Assembly: GCA_018384595.1 (NCBI GenBank)
Contig: JAHAYO010000108.1
Coordinates: 1-47,083, forward strand
Source of the DNA: Thiopseudomonas sp.
Lineage (GTDB): Bacteria > Pseudomonadota > Gammaproteobacteria > Pseudomonadales > Pseudomonadaceae
Reading direction: 5' to 3'
Length of the DNA stretch: 47,083 bases
This document shows, piece after piece, positions 36,841 through 45,747 of this stretch. The position numbers and the translations under genes were made by a program. The first letter of the stretch is position 1. Each line of letters begins with the position of its first letter. The notes below the pieces were generated by a model. That model made no database searches. It was not told the origin of the DNA and worked only from the letters and a program-made list of their open reading frames with translations.

Positions 36841-38195
36841 GCCGCAAACCCGCATCTGGCCTGCGTTTTCAGCCCACCGGTGGCCGTACACAGGCTAAAG
36901 GGCCGGTGGTTGGTCAAAAGCAGTCACTGGCCATCGAGCGGTTAGCCCATGACGGGCGCGGTATTGCCTTTGCCGATGGGCGTAGCTGGTTTGTCAGCGG
37001 TGCCTTGCCGGGCGAGCAGGTGCGCGCACGGGTTTTGGCGGCCCGCAGCAAGGTGGTGGATGCCGTGGCTGAGCGTATTGAACAGCCGGCTACTGAACGT
37101 ATAGAGCCTTTCTGCGCGCTGTCTGGCACCTGCGGTGGCTGCACCTTGCAGCACATGCCGCTGACCCAGCAGCGCAGCGTTAAACAGGATTATCTGGTCG
37201 AGCAGCTGCAGCGTGCCGGTGTTGAGGTGGCGCACTGGGATACGCCGTTGACTGGGCCGGATCAGGGCTATCGCCGCCGCACCCGTCTGGCGGTGCGTAT
37301 GGACAAAAGCGGACAGCTGCAGCTGGGCTTTCGCGCCTTGGCATCGCAGGACATCATTAATGTGGCTCACTGCCCCGTGTTGGTGCCCGAATTACAGCCC
37401 TTGCTGCCAGCCCTGCATGAACTGACAAGCCGCCTGCAACAGGGCCGGCATATCGGCCATCTGGAGTTGTTCAGTGGCGTGACTACCGCCTTGCTGCTGC
37501 GCCTAACTCGCCCCATTAACGCTGACGAACAACAACGCTGGCGCGATTTTGCCGCCGCGCAGCACATCCAGCTGTGGTGGCAAGAAGAGGGCGAGCCGGT
37601 GCCGGATCAGCCGGATAGCCGACTGGGGTATATGTTAGAGCCGGAAAACCTGTTCATTGACTGCCGCCCCGGTGACTTTGTGCAGGTCAATGCCGAGGTC
37701 AATCGGCAGATGGTGGCACGCGCGCTGGACTGGCTGGACGTACAGCCGCACGAGCGGGTACTGGACCTGTTTTGTGGGTTGGGCAACTTTAGCCTGCCGC
37801 TGGCGCAACGCGCCGCCGAAGTGATTGCCGTGGAAGGCGTTGTCGCCATGAGCGAACGCGGGCAGGCCAATGCCGCGCAACAGGGCCTCAACAGACTGCA
37901 CTTTTATGCCGCTGACCTGTCCGAGCCTTTGCATCACAACCGCTGGGCCAAACAGGCGTTTGATAAAATCCTGCTTGATCCGCCCCGCGACGGTGCCCAG
38001 CAGGCGGTTAGCCAACTGGGTAAATTGAATGCTGGCAAGCTGGTCTATGTATCCTGCAACCCCGCCACGCTGGCGCGTGATGCCGCCTGTTTGCAGCAGC
38101 AGGGCTACCGCTTACAGCGCGCTTGCATCCTCGACATGTTCAGCCACACCGGCCATGTGGAAGCCATGGCCCTGTTTGAATCCACCGCACGTTAA
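36837..38195 (+). CDS. rlmD: 23S rRNA (uracil-1939-C5) methyltransferase RlmD
   Basis: 452 aa. It methylates U1939 of 23S rRNA. An N-terminal TRAM domain (about 25-85) precedes the 4Fe-4S ligands C93, C99 and C102 (FCALSGTCGGC) with a fourth Cys in AHCPV. SAM binding is by LDLFCGLGNFSLPLA. The catalytic Cys lies in VSCNPATLARD, and the C-terminal part has FSHTGHVEAMALFE. It ends 9 bp before relA. Confidence 0.96.
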   Translation: MSRKPASGLRFQPTGGRTQAKGPVVGQKQSLAIERLAHDGRGIAFADGRSWFVSGALPGEQVRARVLAARSKVVDAVAERIEQPATERIEPFCALSGTCGGCTLQHMPLTQQRSVKQDYLVEQLQRAGVEVAHWDTPLTGPDQGYRRRTRLAVRMDKSGQLQLGFRALASQDIINVAHCPVLVPELQPLLPALHELTSRLQQGRHIGHLELFSGVTTALLLRLTRPINADEQQRWRDFAAAQHIQLWWQEEGEPVPDQPDSRLGYMLEPENLFIDCRPGDFVQVNAEVNRQMVARALDWLDVQPHERVLDLFCGLGNFSLPLAQRAAEVIAVEGVVAMSERGQANAAQQGLNRLHFYAADLSEPLHHNRWAKQAFDKILLDPPRDGAQQAVSQLGKLNAGKLVYVSCNPATLARDAACLQQQGYRLQRACILDMFSHTGHVEAMALFESTAR

Positions 38196-38204
38196 GGAAT
38201 TTCC

Positions 38205-40445
38205 ATGGTACAGGTGAGAACGCAGCACCCTCTTAATGCCGATGGCAGCATCGACCTGCAACGCTGGGTGGCCCATCTGCTGGAGGTGGACGGCAGCCTG
38301 AATGAAGTCAGCCTACTCAAAGCCTGCGAGTTTGCCAGCGAGGCCGAATTGCGTGCCCATGCCGCTCGCAACCTGTGGCCGGACGGCAGCTCCAGCCTAC
38401 AAATTGGGCTGGAAACGGCGCAAATTTTGGTGGATCTCAAGCTGGACGAAGACACCCTGCTGGCCGCCATCCTTTACCGTAGCGTGCGTGAAAACAAGGC
38501 CAGCTTGGCCGAGGTGGAAGCCGAATTTGGCAGCACCGTCAGCAAGCTAATCGACGGCGTGCTGCGCATGGCCGCCATCAGCGCCAGCTTAAATCCACGC
38601 GAATCGGTGGTGCTAAATGCCCAAACTCAGGTGGAGAACCTGCGCAAGATGCTGGTGGCCATGGTCGATGACGTGCGCGTGGCGCTGATCAAACTGGCTG
38701 AGCGCACTTGTGCCATCCGTGCGGTAAAAAACGCGCCCACCGATAAGCGTATGCGGGTGGCGCGCGAGGTGTTCGACATTTACGCCCCGCTGGCGCACCG
38801 GCTCGGTATTGGCCATATCAAATGGGAGCTGGAAGACCTGTCGTTCCGCTACCTAGAGCCGGAACAGTACATGCACATTGCCGGCCTGCTGCACGAAAAG
38901 CGGCTGGATCGCCAGCGCTTTATTGATGAGGTGATGGAGCAGCTCAACAGCGAAATCCAGATGGCTGGCATTCAGGCCGATATTAGCGGGCGCGTCAAAC
39001 ACATCTATTCCATCTGGCGCAAGATGCAGAAAAAGAATCTGCCCTTCAGCGAAATTTACGATGTGCGCGCAGTGCGCATTCTGGTGCCTGAAGTGCGCGA
39101 CTGCTACACGGCGCTGGGTATCGTGCATTCGCTGTGGAAAAACATTGCCCGCGAGTTCGACGACTATATCGCCAACCCAAAAGAAAATGGCTACCGTTCG
39201 CTGCACACGGCGGTGATCGGGCCGGAAGGCAAGGTGTTGGAAGTGCAGATTCGCACCCATGAAATGCACGAAGAAGCCGAGCTGGGTGTGTGCGCACACT
39301 GGCGCTACAAGGGCACTGACGTTGACAGCCGCTCTGACCACTACGAAGAAAAAATCGCCTGGCTGCGTCAGGTGCTGGAGTGGCATGAAGAGCTGGGCGA
39401 CATTGGCGGGCTGGCCGAAGAGCTGCGCATGGATATCGAGCCGGATCGCGTGTACGTGTTCACCCCCGAAGGTCACGCCATCGACCTGCCCAAGGGCTCA
39501 ACGCCGCTGGACTTTGCCTACCGCGTGCACACCGAAGTGGGGCACAACTGCCGGGGTGCCAAGATTGACGGGCGCATCGTACCGCTGACCTATCATCTGA
39601 AAACCGGCCAACAAGTAGAGATCATCACCAGCAAAAACGGTGCCCCCAGCCGCGATTGGCTCAACCCCAATCTGGGGTATGTCAACACCGCGCGTGCGCG
39701 TGCCAAGGTGGTGCACTGGTTTAAACTGCAGGACCGCGAGCAGAACGTTGAGGCCGGCCAGCAGATGCTGGAGCGCGAGCTGACCCGCCTGGCGCTGCTG
39801 CCGGTCGAATACGACAAACTGGCCGAACGGCTCAACCTGAAAAGCGCTGAAGACCTGTACGCCGCCATCGGCGCAGGCGATATCCGGCTGGCGCAGGCCA
39901 CCGGTGCTGCCCAGCAGTTGTTGTCCAGAGGCAGCCGCAGCCAGCAGCTGGATCTGGTGCCGCGCAAGCCAACCGTGCATGCCGATACGCCGCGCGACGA
40001 GGTACGCATCGAGGGCGTGGGCAACCTGCTGACACAGATGGCCAAGTGTTGCCAACCGGTACCCGGTGAGCCGATTGTCGGCTACATCACCATAGGCCGT
40101 GGCGTGACCATCCATCGCCAAGATTGCCCGACCGCGCTGCAGCTGGCCGAACGCGAGCCAGAACGCATTATCCAGGTCAGCTGGGGCAGCGAGCCGGTAC
40201 AGACCTACCCGGTTAATGTGCTGATTCGCGCCTACGACCGCTCTGGCCTGCTCAGTGATATCACTCAGGTGCTGTTCAATGAAAAGGTCAACGTGGTGGC
40301 GCTGCAAACCAGCACCAGCAAAGAAGACAACAGTGCGCTGATTCAGCTGACCATTGAAGTGTCCACACTGGATATTCTCAGCCGGCTGCTGAACCGGCTG
40401 GACCAGTTGCCCAACGTGATCGAGGCACGCCGCCAGCGCAATTAA
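38205..40445 (+). CDS. relA: RelA, GTP pyrophosphokinase
   Basis: 746 aa. It makes (p)ppGpp when uncharged tRNA reaches the ribosome. The N-terminal pseudo-hydrolase domain lacks a complete HD set. The synthetase domain has RVKHIYSIWRKMQKKNL and YDVRAVRILVP. The EFDD sequence (EFDDYIANPKENGYRS) is the RelA-type EXDD motif, not the RXKD of bifunctional SpoT. TGS (DRVYVFTPEGHAIDLP) and C-terminal zinc-finger and ACT domains (CCQPVPGEPIVGYI; RSGLLSDITQVL) follow. AAGGAATTT precedes ATG. The mazG gene that follows relA in P. aeruginosa is not present. Confidence 0.98.
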   Translation: MVQVRTQHPLNADGSIDLQRWVAHLLEVDGSLNEVSLLKACEFASEAELRAHAARNLWPDGSSSLQIGLETAQILVDLKLDEDTLLAAILYRSVRENKASLAEVEAEFGSTVSKLIDGVLRMAAISASLNPRESVVLNAQTQVENLRKMLVAMVDDVRVALIKLAERTCAIRAVKNAPTDKRMRVAREVFDIYAPLAHRLGIGHIKWELEDLSFRYLEPEQYMHIAGLLHEKRLDRQRFIDEVMEQLNSEIQMAGIQADISGRVKHIYSIWRKMQKKNLPFSEIYDVRAVRILVPEVRDCYTALGIVHSLWKNIAREFDDYIANPKENGYRSLHTAVIGPEGKVLEVQIRTHEMHEEAELGVCAHWRYKGTDVDSRSDHYEEKIAWLRQVLEWHEELGDIGGLAEELRMDIEPDRVYVFTPEGHAIDLPKGSTPLDFAYRVHTEVGHNCRGAKIDGRIVPLTYHLKTGQQVEIITSKNGAPSRDWLNPNLGYVNTARARAKVVHWFKLQDREQNVEAGQQMLERELTRLALLPVEYDKLAERLNLKSAEDLYAAIGAGDIRLAQATGAAQQLLSRGSRSQQLDLVPRKPTVHADTPRDEVRIEGVGNLLTQMAKCCQPVPGEPIVGYITIGRGVTIHRQDCPTALQLAEREPERIIQVSWGSEPVQTYPVNVLIRAYDRSGLLSDITQVLFNEKVNVVALQTSTSKEDNSALIQLTIEVSTLDILSRLLNRLDQLPNVIEARRQRN

Positions 40446-40466
40446 GGCGCGCAGGAGAAAACGGCT

Positions 40467-41243
40467 ATGAGTGAATGGTTGCTTGGCCACCTGCCATCTG
40501 CGCTCAGCGGCTGGGAGGTGACGCTGCTGCTGGCAACGTCGGTGTTTACCGCTTTTTTGACCGCCAGTGTTGGTGTCGGCGGTGGTGTGTTTTTGCTGGC
40601 GGTGCTCAGTTTGGTGATGCCGGTGGCGGCCATCATTCCGGTGCATGGGCTGGTGCAGTTCGGTGCCAATGCCAACCGTGCGCTGATGCTGTGGCGCGAT
40701 ATTAATTGGCGCAGCACGCTCTGGTTTTTGCCCGGCGCGCTGCTGGGGGCTTGGCTGGCGTCGGTGTTTCTGGTGCAGCTGCCGTTGCCGGTGCTGCAGC
40801 TGGCGATTGCCTGCTTCATCCTCTACCTGTGCTGGGGGCCGCGTCTGCCGGCCTTGATGCTGGGTGATCGCGGCACGCTGCTGGCCGGCGCGCTGACCAC
40901 CTTTCTAAGCCACTTTGTCGGTGCCACTGGCCCGCTGGTGGCTGCCTTTATCAAACAAAAACACGCTGAGCGCCGGCAAACCTCGGTGGCCACCTTTGCC
41001 GCCGCCATGGTGCTGCAACATGGGCCCAAAGCGGTGGTGTACGGTGCCACCGGTTTTGTGTTTGGCGAGTGGTTATTACTGGTGGCGCTGATGATTGCTG
41101 CCGGTGCACTGGGCACCAAATTGGGCCTGCTGCAGCTAGCGCGGCTGACCGACCGGCGTTTTGCCCTGTTGTTTAATACAGTGCTGACGCTGCTGTGTCT
41201 GCGCCTACTGTGGCAAGCGGGCAGCGCGCTGCTGGCGGGTTGA
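40467..41243 (+). CDS. TauE/SafE family permease
   Basis: A 258-aa inner-membrane protein with about eight hydrophobic segments and the family repeat FLTASVGVGGGVFLLAVL near the N-terminus and FLSHFVGATGPLVAAFI in the second half. The family exports sulfite or sulfoacetate, or imports organic anions; the substrate is unknown here. AGGAGAAAA precedes ATG. It follows relA by 21 bp and could be its operon partner. The proximity of cysM is a possible but unproven link to sulfur metabolism. Confidence 0.88.
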   Translation: MSEWLLGHLPSALSGWEVTLLLATSVFTAFLTASVGVGGGVFLLAVLSLVMPVAAIIPVHGLVQFGANANRALMLWRDINWRSTLWFLPGALLGAWLASVFLVQLPLPVLQLAIACFILYLCWGPRLPALMLGDRGTLLAGALTTFLSHFVGATGPLVAAFIKQKHAERRQTSVATFAAAMVLQHGPKAVVYGATGFVFGEWLLLVALMIAAGALGTKLGLLQLARLTDRRFALLFNTVLTLLCLRLLWQAGSALLAG

Positions 41244-41265
41244 ATTTTTACGTTAAGGAACTCTG

Positions 41266-41661
41266 ATGGCTGAGCATTACACCTGGATCAAACATTTCCA
41301 TATTGGCATGGCCTACCTGACGGTGACGCTCTTTGTTTTGCGCGGGTTGTATCGTCTGCTGGGCGGCGAGCGCTTTAGCCTGCGGCTGCGCACCGTGACG
41401 AATCGCATCAGCTATGGCGTGGATACCCTGCTGCTGCTTATGGGCATCCTGCTGTTGGTGGTGCTGCAACTCAATCCGCTGGCGGTGGCGTGGCTGTCGA
41501 GCAAGCTGGGGCTGCTGGTGGCCTATGTGATTTTGGGGGTGTTTGCCTTTCGTAACCGCCTACCGTTGGCGCTACGTTGGCTGTGTTTTGCGCTGGCCAT
41601 CGGCTGTTGGGTGTTGATGTACAAAACGGCACGGCTGCATTTGCCGCTGTGGATGTGGTAA
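41266..41661 (+). CDS. SirB2 family membrane protein
   Basis: 131 aa with four predicted transmembrane helices. It opens HYTWIKHFHIGMAYLTVTLFVLRG. The HIGMAYLTVTLFVLRG sequence and a WLSSKLGLLVAYVILG segment fit the SirB2 family, named for a putative Salmonella invasion regulator, now regarded as inner-membrane proteins of unknown role. AAGGAACT precedes ATG. It converges on the FlhB-like gene with 4 bp between the stops. Confidence 0.82.
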   Translation: MAEHYTWIKHFHIGMAYLTVTLFVLRGLYRLLGGERFSLRLRTVTNRISYGVDTLLLLMGILLLVVLQLNPLAVAWLSSKLGLLVAYVILGVFAFRNRLPLALRWLCFALAIGCWVLMYKTARLHLPLWMW

Positions 41662-41665
41662 CGGC

Positions 41666-41995
41666 TTAGTCGGGGTCGTGTTCCAGCTGCAGCGGCTGTT
41701 TGGCCGCTTCGCGCTGGTAAAAACCCTTCGGAGCCTTGCCCTTGAGGTACCAAGCAAAGGCGATAATTTCGGCGATGGTTTGGTACAGCGCCTCGGGAAT
41801 GGCATCGCCCAGCTCCAGCTGCGCCAGTAGGCGAATCAGTTCGGCGTTTTCATAAATCGGCACTTCGTGCTGGCGGGCGACTGCCAGAATGGCCTCGGCC
41901 AGCTCGTCGTCACCCTTGGCGGTTAGGGTAGGGGCGTTGCTGCCGTCGTACTTGAGGGCAATGGCCTGACTGGGGCCGTGGTCTTTAGTGCTCAT
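41666..41995 (-). CDS. FlhB C-terminal-domain homologue (FlhX/FhlB-like)
   Basis: A 109-aa soluble protein resembling only the cytoplasmic domain of FlhB/EscU: PSQAIALKYDGSNAPTLTAKG, LAEAILAVARQHEVPIYENAELIRLLAQLELGDAIPEALYQTIAEIIAFAWYL. The self-cleaving NPTH motif of full FlhB is not present (the fragment begins after it). Free-standing homologues of this kind can substitute for the FlhB C-terminus. It overlaps the FliK-like gene by 4 bp (ATGA), the natural partner of FlhB in substrate-specificity switching. Confidence 0.87.
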   Translation of the reverse strand: MSTKDHGPSQAIALKYDGSNAPTLTAKGDDELAEAILAVARQHEVPIYENAELIRLLAQLELGDAIPEALYQTIAEIIAFAWYLKGKAPKGFYQREAAKQPLQLEHDPD

Positions 41996-43809
41996 GCCAA
42001 ATCATCTATCCAACGTTGTTCTATCAGGGCTTTGGGCGCAGCGGGCGGTATGCCCTGCAGGCATTCCAATTCGCGGATATTCAGCCCAGCGGCCAGCAGT
42101 TTATCGCGCAGCACATGCAGCTCTTTGCTCACCAGACGCACGGTGTTTTCCTGCTCGGCCCACAAGCGGCTGGATAGGTTGTCTTCCTGTAAGTTGACCT
42201 GCACATGCATGGGGCCAAGCGGCTCCAAATCAAAACTCAGCTCCAACCGCCAGATGGGCGGTTGCTGATTTTGCTCGTCGGCGGGGTTGTGCTGCTCTTG
42301 CTGGAAGCGCACCTGCAGCGGCACCACGTCATCCTGAGCACGCATGGGCACCTCGGTTTGCCAAGTGGTGACCTGGGTGCCGTCTTGGGTGGTGTAGGTC
42401 TGCGCCAGACTGGCCAGCTGATGGGTTTGCAAGCGTGAAATAGCGGCCGCAGCCAGACGCAGCAGCGAGCCCAAATCGTTGGGGTTATCGAGCTTTTCTA
42501 AAATACGGCTGGTGACTGGAAAGCGCAGTGCCTGTTCGCGTGCGCTGGCCGCGGCACCGCCCAGTTCGCGCAGCAGCTGCGGCAAAGCCTGAGCCGTCAG
42601 TCCCGCTTGTGCGGCAGCACCCATGGGGTTGGCGTGGGGCTGGTGTGGCAACAACTGGGCCACCAGACGCAGCAGATTGGCCTTGAGGTCCTGCGCTGCG
42701 GCGGAGTCGCCATGCAGCCGGCTTTCCATCAAGATGCCGCTGTTTTTGATCAGCTCGGCCAACTGCGGCCCGCTGAGTTTGCCCCCCAGCTCGGGCAAGC
42801 CGCCCAGCAACTGCTGAATCAGCTTCTGGCTGTCGGCGGGCAGTTTGTTGAGTGCGCTCGCGTCGCCGTCCGACAGTTGCAGCAACTGTTGCAAGACTGC
42901 GGCCGGGCTGCCCTGACGGGCAAACTGGCCGCCCAGTTCTTGTTGTACGGCCAGTTGCCGAAAATTTTGCCCAGCAGGAATCAGGCTTAGCTCAAAACTG
43001 CCGTTGACGCGGGCGCTAATCAGGCTGTTGATGGCCAGCGCTTTCGGTGACTCCACTGAAAAATGATCACCGGTGCGTGCGCCGTTGTTGAGGGTCAGGG
43101 TGATCTGAAAGTTGCCCTGCGGGCGCGCCTCAACTTGCAGCACACGGGCCTGTATTTGGCTGCCGGGCGGATACTGGGCCGGATCAAAGCGGGTCAGCTG
43201 CGCGGCCATGTTGGCACCGGCGGCTGACAGGCTGAATGCTTGGCCGCCCAGCGCGGTCATCACCACATTCTGGCCCACGCTGGCCGGCTGATTGCTTTGT
43301 GCTTGCAGGTTGACCTGCTGGCCATTGGGTAGTTGCAGGCGCAGCTGCAGGGAAAACTGCTGATTGCCCAGATCACGCACGCTCAGCACCTGCGCAGACA
43401 GTTGCTGGCCTTTATTAAGCTGACTGGGCACTGCATCAAGCAGCTGCAGCGAAGCCTCGGCACGGGCGGCAAGCTTATCAACCTGCTGCAGTGCTGCGGC
43501 AGGCAGGCTGAAATGTTGACCACTGAGGGCGGTCAGTGCCAGCACCTGACCGGGGCTGAGCGGCTGGGCGCTTTGCGCTGATACCTGAGTGTGTTCGCCG
43601 TTGGGCAGCTGCAGGCGCAGCAACACGTTAAACAGGTCGGCGGCTTCGCGTGAGGCGACCACCTGCGCCTGCAGCTGCTGGCCGGCGGCAATCTGCTGCG
43701 GCAGGGATTCCAGCAGGCGCAGGCTGCTGGCCGGCAGTTCGCTCGTGGCGCTGCGGCTGAGAGCTGGAAGCGGCTGGGGTGCGCGGGTGGCAGGAATTTC
43801 GCTGGGCAT
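41992..43809 (-). CDS. FliK-like hook-length control family protein
   Basis: A long, Gln/Ala/Leu-rich protein, 605 aa from ATG 43809 (43842 is an alternative). The C-terminal part (WRLELSFDLEPLGPMHVQVNLQEDNLSSRLWAE) matches the Flg_hook domain of FliK, which interacts with FlhB to end hook growth. The N-terminal part carries two or three repeated blocks of the type RLQLPNGQ/EH...Q.NQPASVGQ...ALGGQ.FSL (about 60-180). The frame is open to 43962, but a terminator of the upstream aminotransferase gene lies at 43901-43928, so the true start must be downstream. The partner is the FlhB-like gene. It is probably not the main FliK of the flagellar cluster. Confidence 0.82.
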   Translation of the reverse strand: MPSEIPATRAPQPLPALSRSATSELPASSLRLLESLPQQIAAGQQLQAQVVASREAADLFNVLLRLQLPNGEHTQVSAQSAQPLSPGQVLALTALSGQHFSLPAAALQQVDKLAARAEASLQLLDAVPSQLNKGQQLSAQVLSVRDLGNQQFSLQLRLQLPNGQQVNLQAQSNQPASVGQNVVMTALGGQAFSLSAAGANMAAQLTRFDPAQYPPGSQIQARVLQVEARPQGNFQITLTLNNGARTGDHFSVESPKALAINSLISARVNGSFELSLIPAGQNFRQLAVQQELGGQFARQGSPAAVLQQLLQLSDGDASALNKLPADSQKLIQQLLGGLPELGGKLSGPQLAELIKNSGILMESRLHGDSAAAQDLKANLLRLVAQLLPHQPHANPMGAAAQAGLTAQALPQLLRELGGAAASAREQALRFPVTSRILEKLDNPNDLGSLLRLAAAAISRLQTHQLASLAQTYTTQDGTQVTTWQTEVPMRAQDDVVPLQVRFQQEQHNPADEQNQQPPIWRLELSFDLEPLGPMHVQVNLQEDNLSSRLWAEQENTVRLVSKELHVLRDKLLAAGLNIRELECLQGIPPAAPKALIEQRWIDDLA

Positions 43810-43900
43810 GGCACCAAGATCAGACAGGAAAAGTGCCGCCATCATAGCAAGCCTGAGCGGGCAGGGCATGGTGTTGGCCGGCGGGTTGTTGGCTGGGCAC

Positions 43901-43928
43901 AAAAAAGGCCACCGGATCGGGTGGCCTT
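43901..43928 (-). terminator. Intrinsic terminator of the aminotransferase gene
   Basis: A 9-bp stem (43905-43913 with 43920-43928) of AAGGCCACC/GGTGGCCTT with 6-nt loop; on the minus strand it is followed by six T. It lies 19 bp after the stop. Confidence 0.88.
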
Positions 43929-43946
43929 GTAAGCGATGCGCTGGAC

Positions 43947-45152
43947 TTAATTCTGCGCGCACACCGCCACGATGGCGTCGGTGACGGCATCCATATTGCT
44001 GTGGTTCAGCGCGGCCACGCAGATGCGACCGGTAGACACCGCATAGATGCCGAACTCTTCGCGCAGGCGTTCAACCTGAGCTGCATTGAGGCCCGAGTAA
44101 GAAAACATGCCGTTTTGTGCGGTGACAAAACTGAAGTCTTGGCTGGCACCTTTGTCCTTGAGCTGCTGCACCAACAACAGACGCATGGCCTTGATGCGCT
44201 CGCGCATGCTCTTAAGCTCTTGTTGCCAGAGCGTATTCAGAGCAGGCGTGTTGAGCACGGTGCTGACAATGGTCGCGCCATGGGTCGGCGGGTTGGAGTA
44301 GTTGGTGCGGATCACGCGCTTAACTTGCGACAGCACACGCCCGGCTTCTTCAGCGTCGGCAGTGACCACGCTCAGTGCGCCCACGCGCTCGCCATAAAAG
44401 GAAAACGACTTGGAAAACGAGCTGGAAACAAAAAAGTTCATGCCGGAGTCGGCAAACATGCGCACGGCAAAGGCGTCTTCCTCAATGCCGGCACCAAAGC
44501 CCTGATAGGCAATGTCCAGAAAAGGAATGTGCTTGCGTGCTTTCAGCACCTCGATAACCGCCGCCCAGTCAGTGCTGTCCAGATCAACGCCGGTTGGGTT
44601 ATGGCAGCAGGCATGCAGCACCACCACTGAACGCTCGGGCAGCGCCTGCAGATCGGCCAGCAGGCCGGCACGGTCTACGCCATGGCTGGCAGCATCGTAG
44701 TAACGGTAGTCCTGCACCTGAAAGCCGGCTGTGCTAAACAGCGCACGGTGGTTTTCCCAGCTGGGGTTGCTGATGGCCACGACGCCGCTGGTGTGCAGAC
44801 TGTGCAGAAAGTCGGCGCCCAACTTGAGCGCGCCGGTGCCGCCGATGGACTGCGTGGTGACCACTTGGTTGCGGGCCAATAGGGGAGAGTCAGCACCAAA
44901 CAGCAGCGTTTGCACTGCACGGGCGTAGGCAGCAATGCCTTCGATGGGCAGGTAACCACGGGCGGTACAGGCTTGCTGATGCTGGCGCTCGGCTTCTTCG
45001 ACGGCCTGCAGAACGGGGATTTTTCCGCCTTCGTTAAAATAAACGCCCACACCCAGGTTGACCTTGCTGGTGCGAGTGTCGGCGTTAAAGGATTCGTTCA
45101 GACCAAGAATAGGGTCCCGTGGGGCCATTTCTAAGTGGGTAAAAAGACTCAT
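43947..45152 (-). CDS. Aspartate/aromatic amino acid aminotransferase
   Basis: A 401-aa fold-type I PLP enzyme of the AspC/TyrB subgroup. It begins MSLFTHLEMAPRDPILGLNESFNAD and has LGVGVYFNEGGKIPVL, the ACCHNPTGVDLD segment, FLDIAYQGFG with the Asp-Tyr pair, and the PLP lysine in SSSFSKSFSFYGERVG. Arg ligands are in NYSNPPTHGATIV and near the C-terminus (VSTGRICVAALN). It transfers amino groups between 2-oxoglutarate and aspartate or aromatic amino acids; the substrate preference is not resolvable by eye. ATG 45152 is the only reasonable start. Confidence 0.92.
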   Translation of the reverse strand: MSLFTHLEMAPRDPILGLNESFNADTRTSKVNLGVGVYFNEGGKIPVLQAVEEAERQHQQACTARGYLPIEGIAAYARAVQTLLFGADSPLLARNQVVTTQSIGGTGALKLGADFLHSLHTSGVVAISNPSWENHRALFSTAGFQVQDYRYYDAASHGVDRAGLLADLQALPERSVVVLHACCHNPTGVDLDSTDWAAVIEVLKARKHIPFLDIAYQGFGAGIEEDAFAVRMFADSGMNFFVSSSFSKSFSFYGERVGALSVVTADAEEAGRVLSQVKRVIRTNYSNPPTHGATIVSTVLNTPALNTLWQQELKSMRERIKAMRLLLVQQLKDKGASQDFSFVTAQNGMFSYSGLNAAQVERLREEFGIYAVSTGRICVAALNHSNMDAVTDAIVAVCAQN

Positions 45153-45423
45153 GCGTTCTCGCTTTATTAAACACGGTGGGTGAAAAATTCCGGTTATCCT
45201 GGCGTGATATCCAGGCCGGACTCAGGTTTATCCGGCGACTGATGCATGGAGCTGTAGTCCTGCAAGTGGTACGGCATTCTTGTGAAATGCGGCAAAACCA
45301 AGATGCTGAGGATTCAAGCGTGCGATTATAGCGGCCAATTCCAGCATGTGCGAGAGCACTTCAGCGCATCTTTTAACCTGCCATGGTTTCAGGTAATGTT
45401 GCGCACTTCAAACGGAGTACAGA

Positions 45424-45714
45424 ATGTCACGCCCTCGCTGGTCTTTTTATGCCTACCATGTATTGCAGCCCGATGAGCAGCTGGACCTGTTTGCCTGCCG
45501 TGAATCTTGGCTGCACGGCGTGGAGCGCCAGCTGGAACTGGAACGCCCGGCCGACCGTACCCTGTGCGGCGAACTCTTTCCGGCGCGGCCAAGCTGGCGC
45601 GGGCTTAATTCGGATGTACTGAACGCAACCACATTTTGTCCGCGCTGCCGTGCGGCGATCAATCACCAACGTCGCGGCGTCCGCACGCGACCGGCTCGAC
45701 AGTTGACGGTCTGA
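45424..45714 (+). CDS. Hypothetical protein with C-terminal CxxC
   Basis: 96 aa, starting MSRPRWSFYAYHVLQPDEQ, with a helical, acidic middle and a basic C-terminal tail (RRGVRTRPARQ). CPRC at about 73-76 and an earlier Cys (TLCGEL) could bind a metal, but no full zinc motif is present. No signal peptide or membrane segment is seen. GGAG lies 8 nt before ATG, which supports real translation. I do not recognise a family. It is 33 bp upstream of the L,D-transpeptidase gene and on the same strand, so it could be co-transcribed. Confidence 0.6.
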   Translation: MSRPRWSFYAYHVLQPDEQLDLFACRESWLHGVERQLELERPADRTLCGELFPARPSWRGLNSDVLNATTFCPRCRAAINHQRRGVRTRPARQLTV

Positions 45715-45747
45715 GCTTTCGGTTACATATTTTGAAAGGTATTACGC

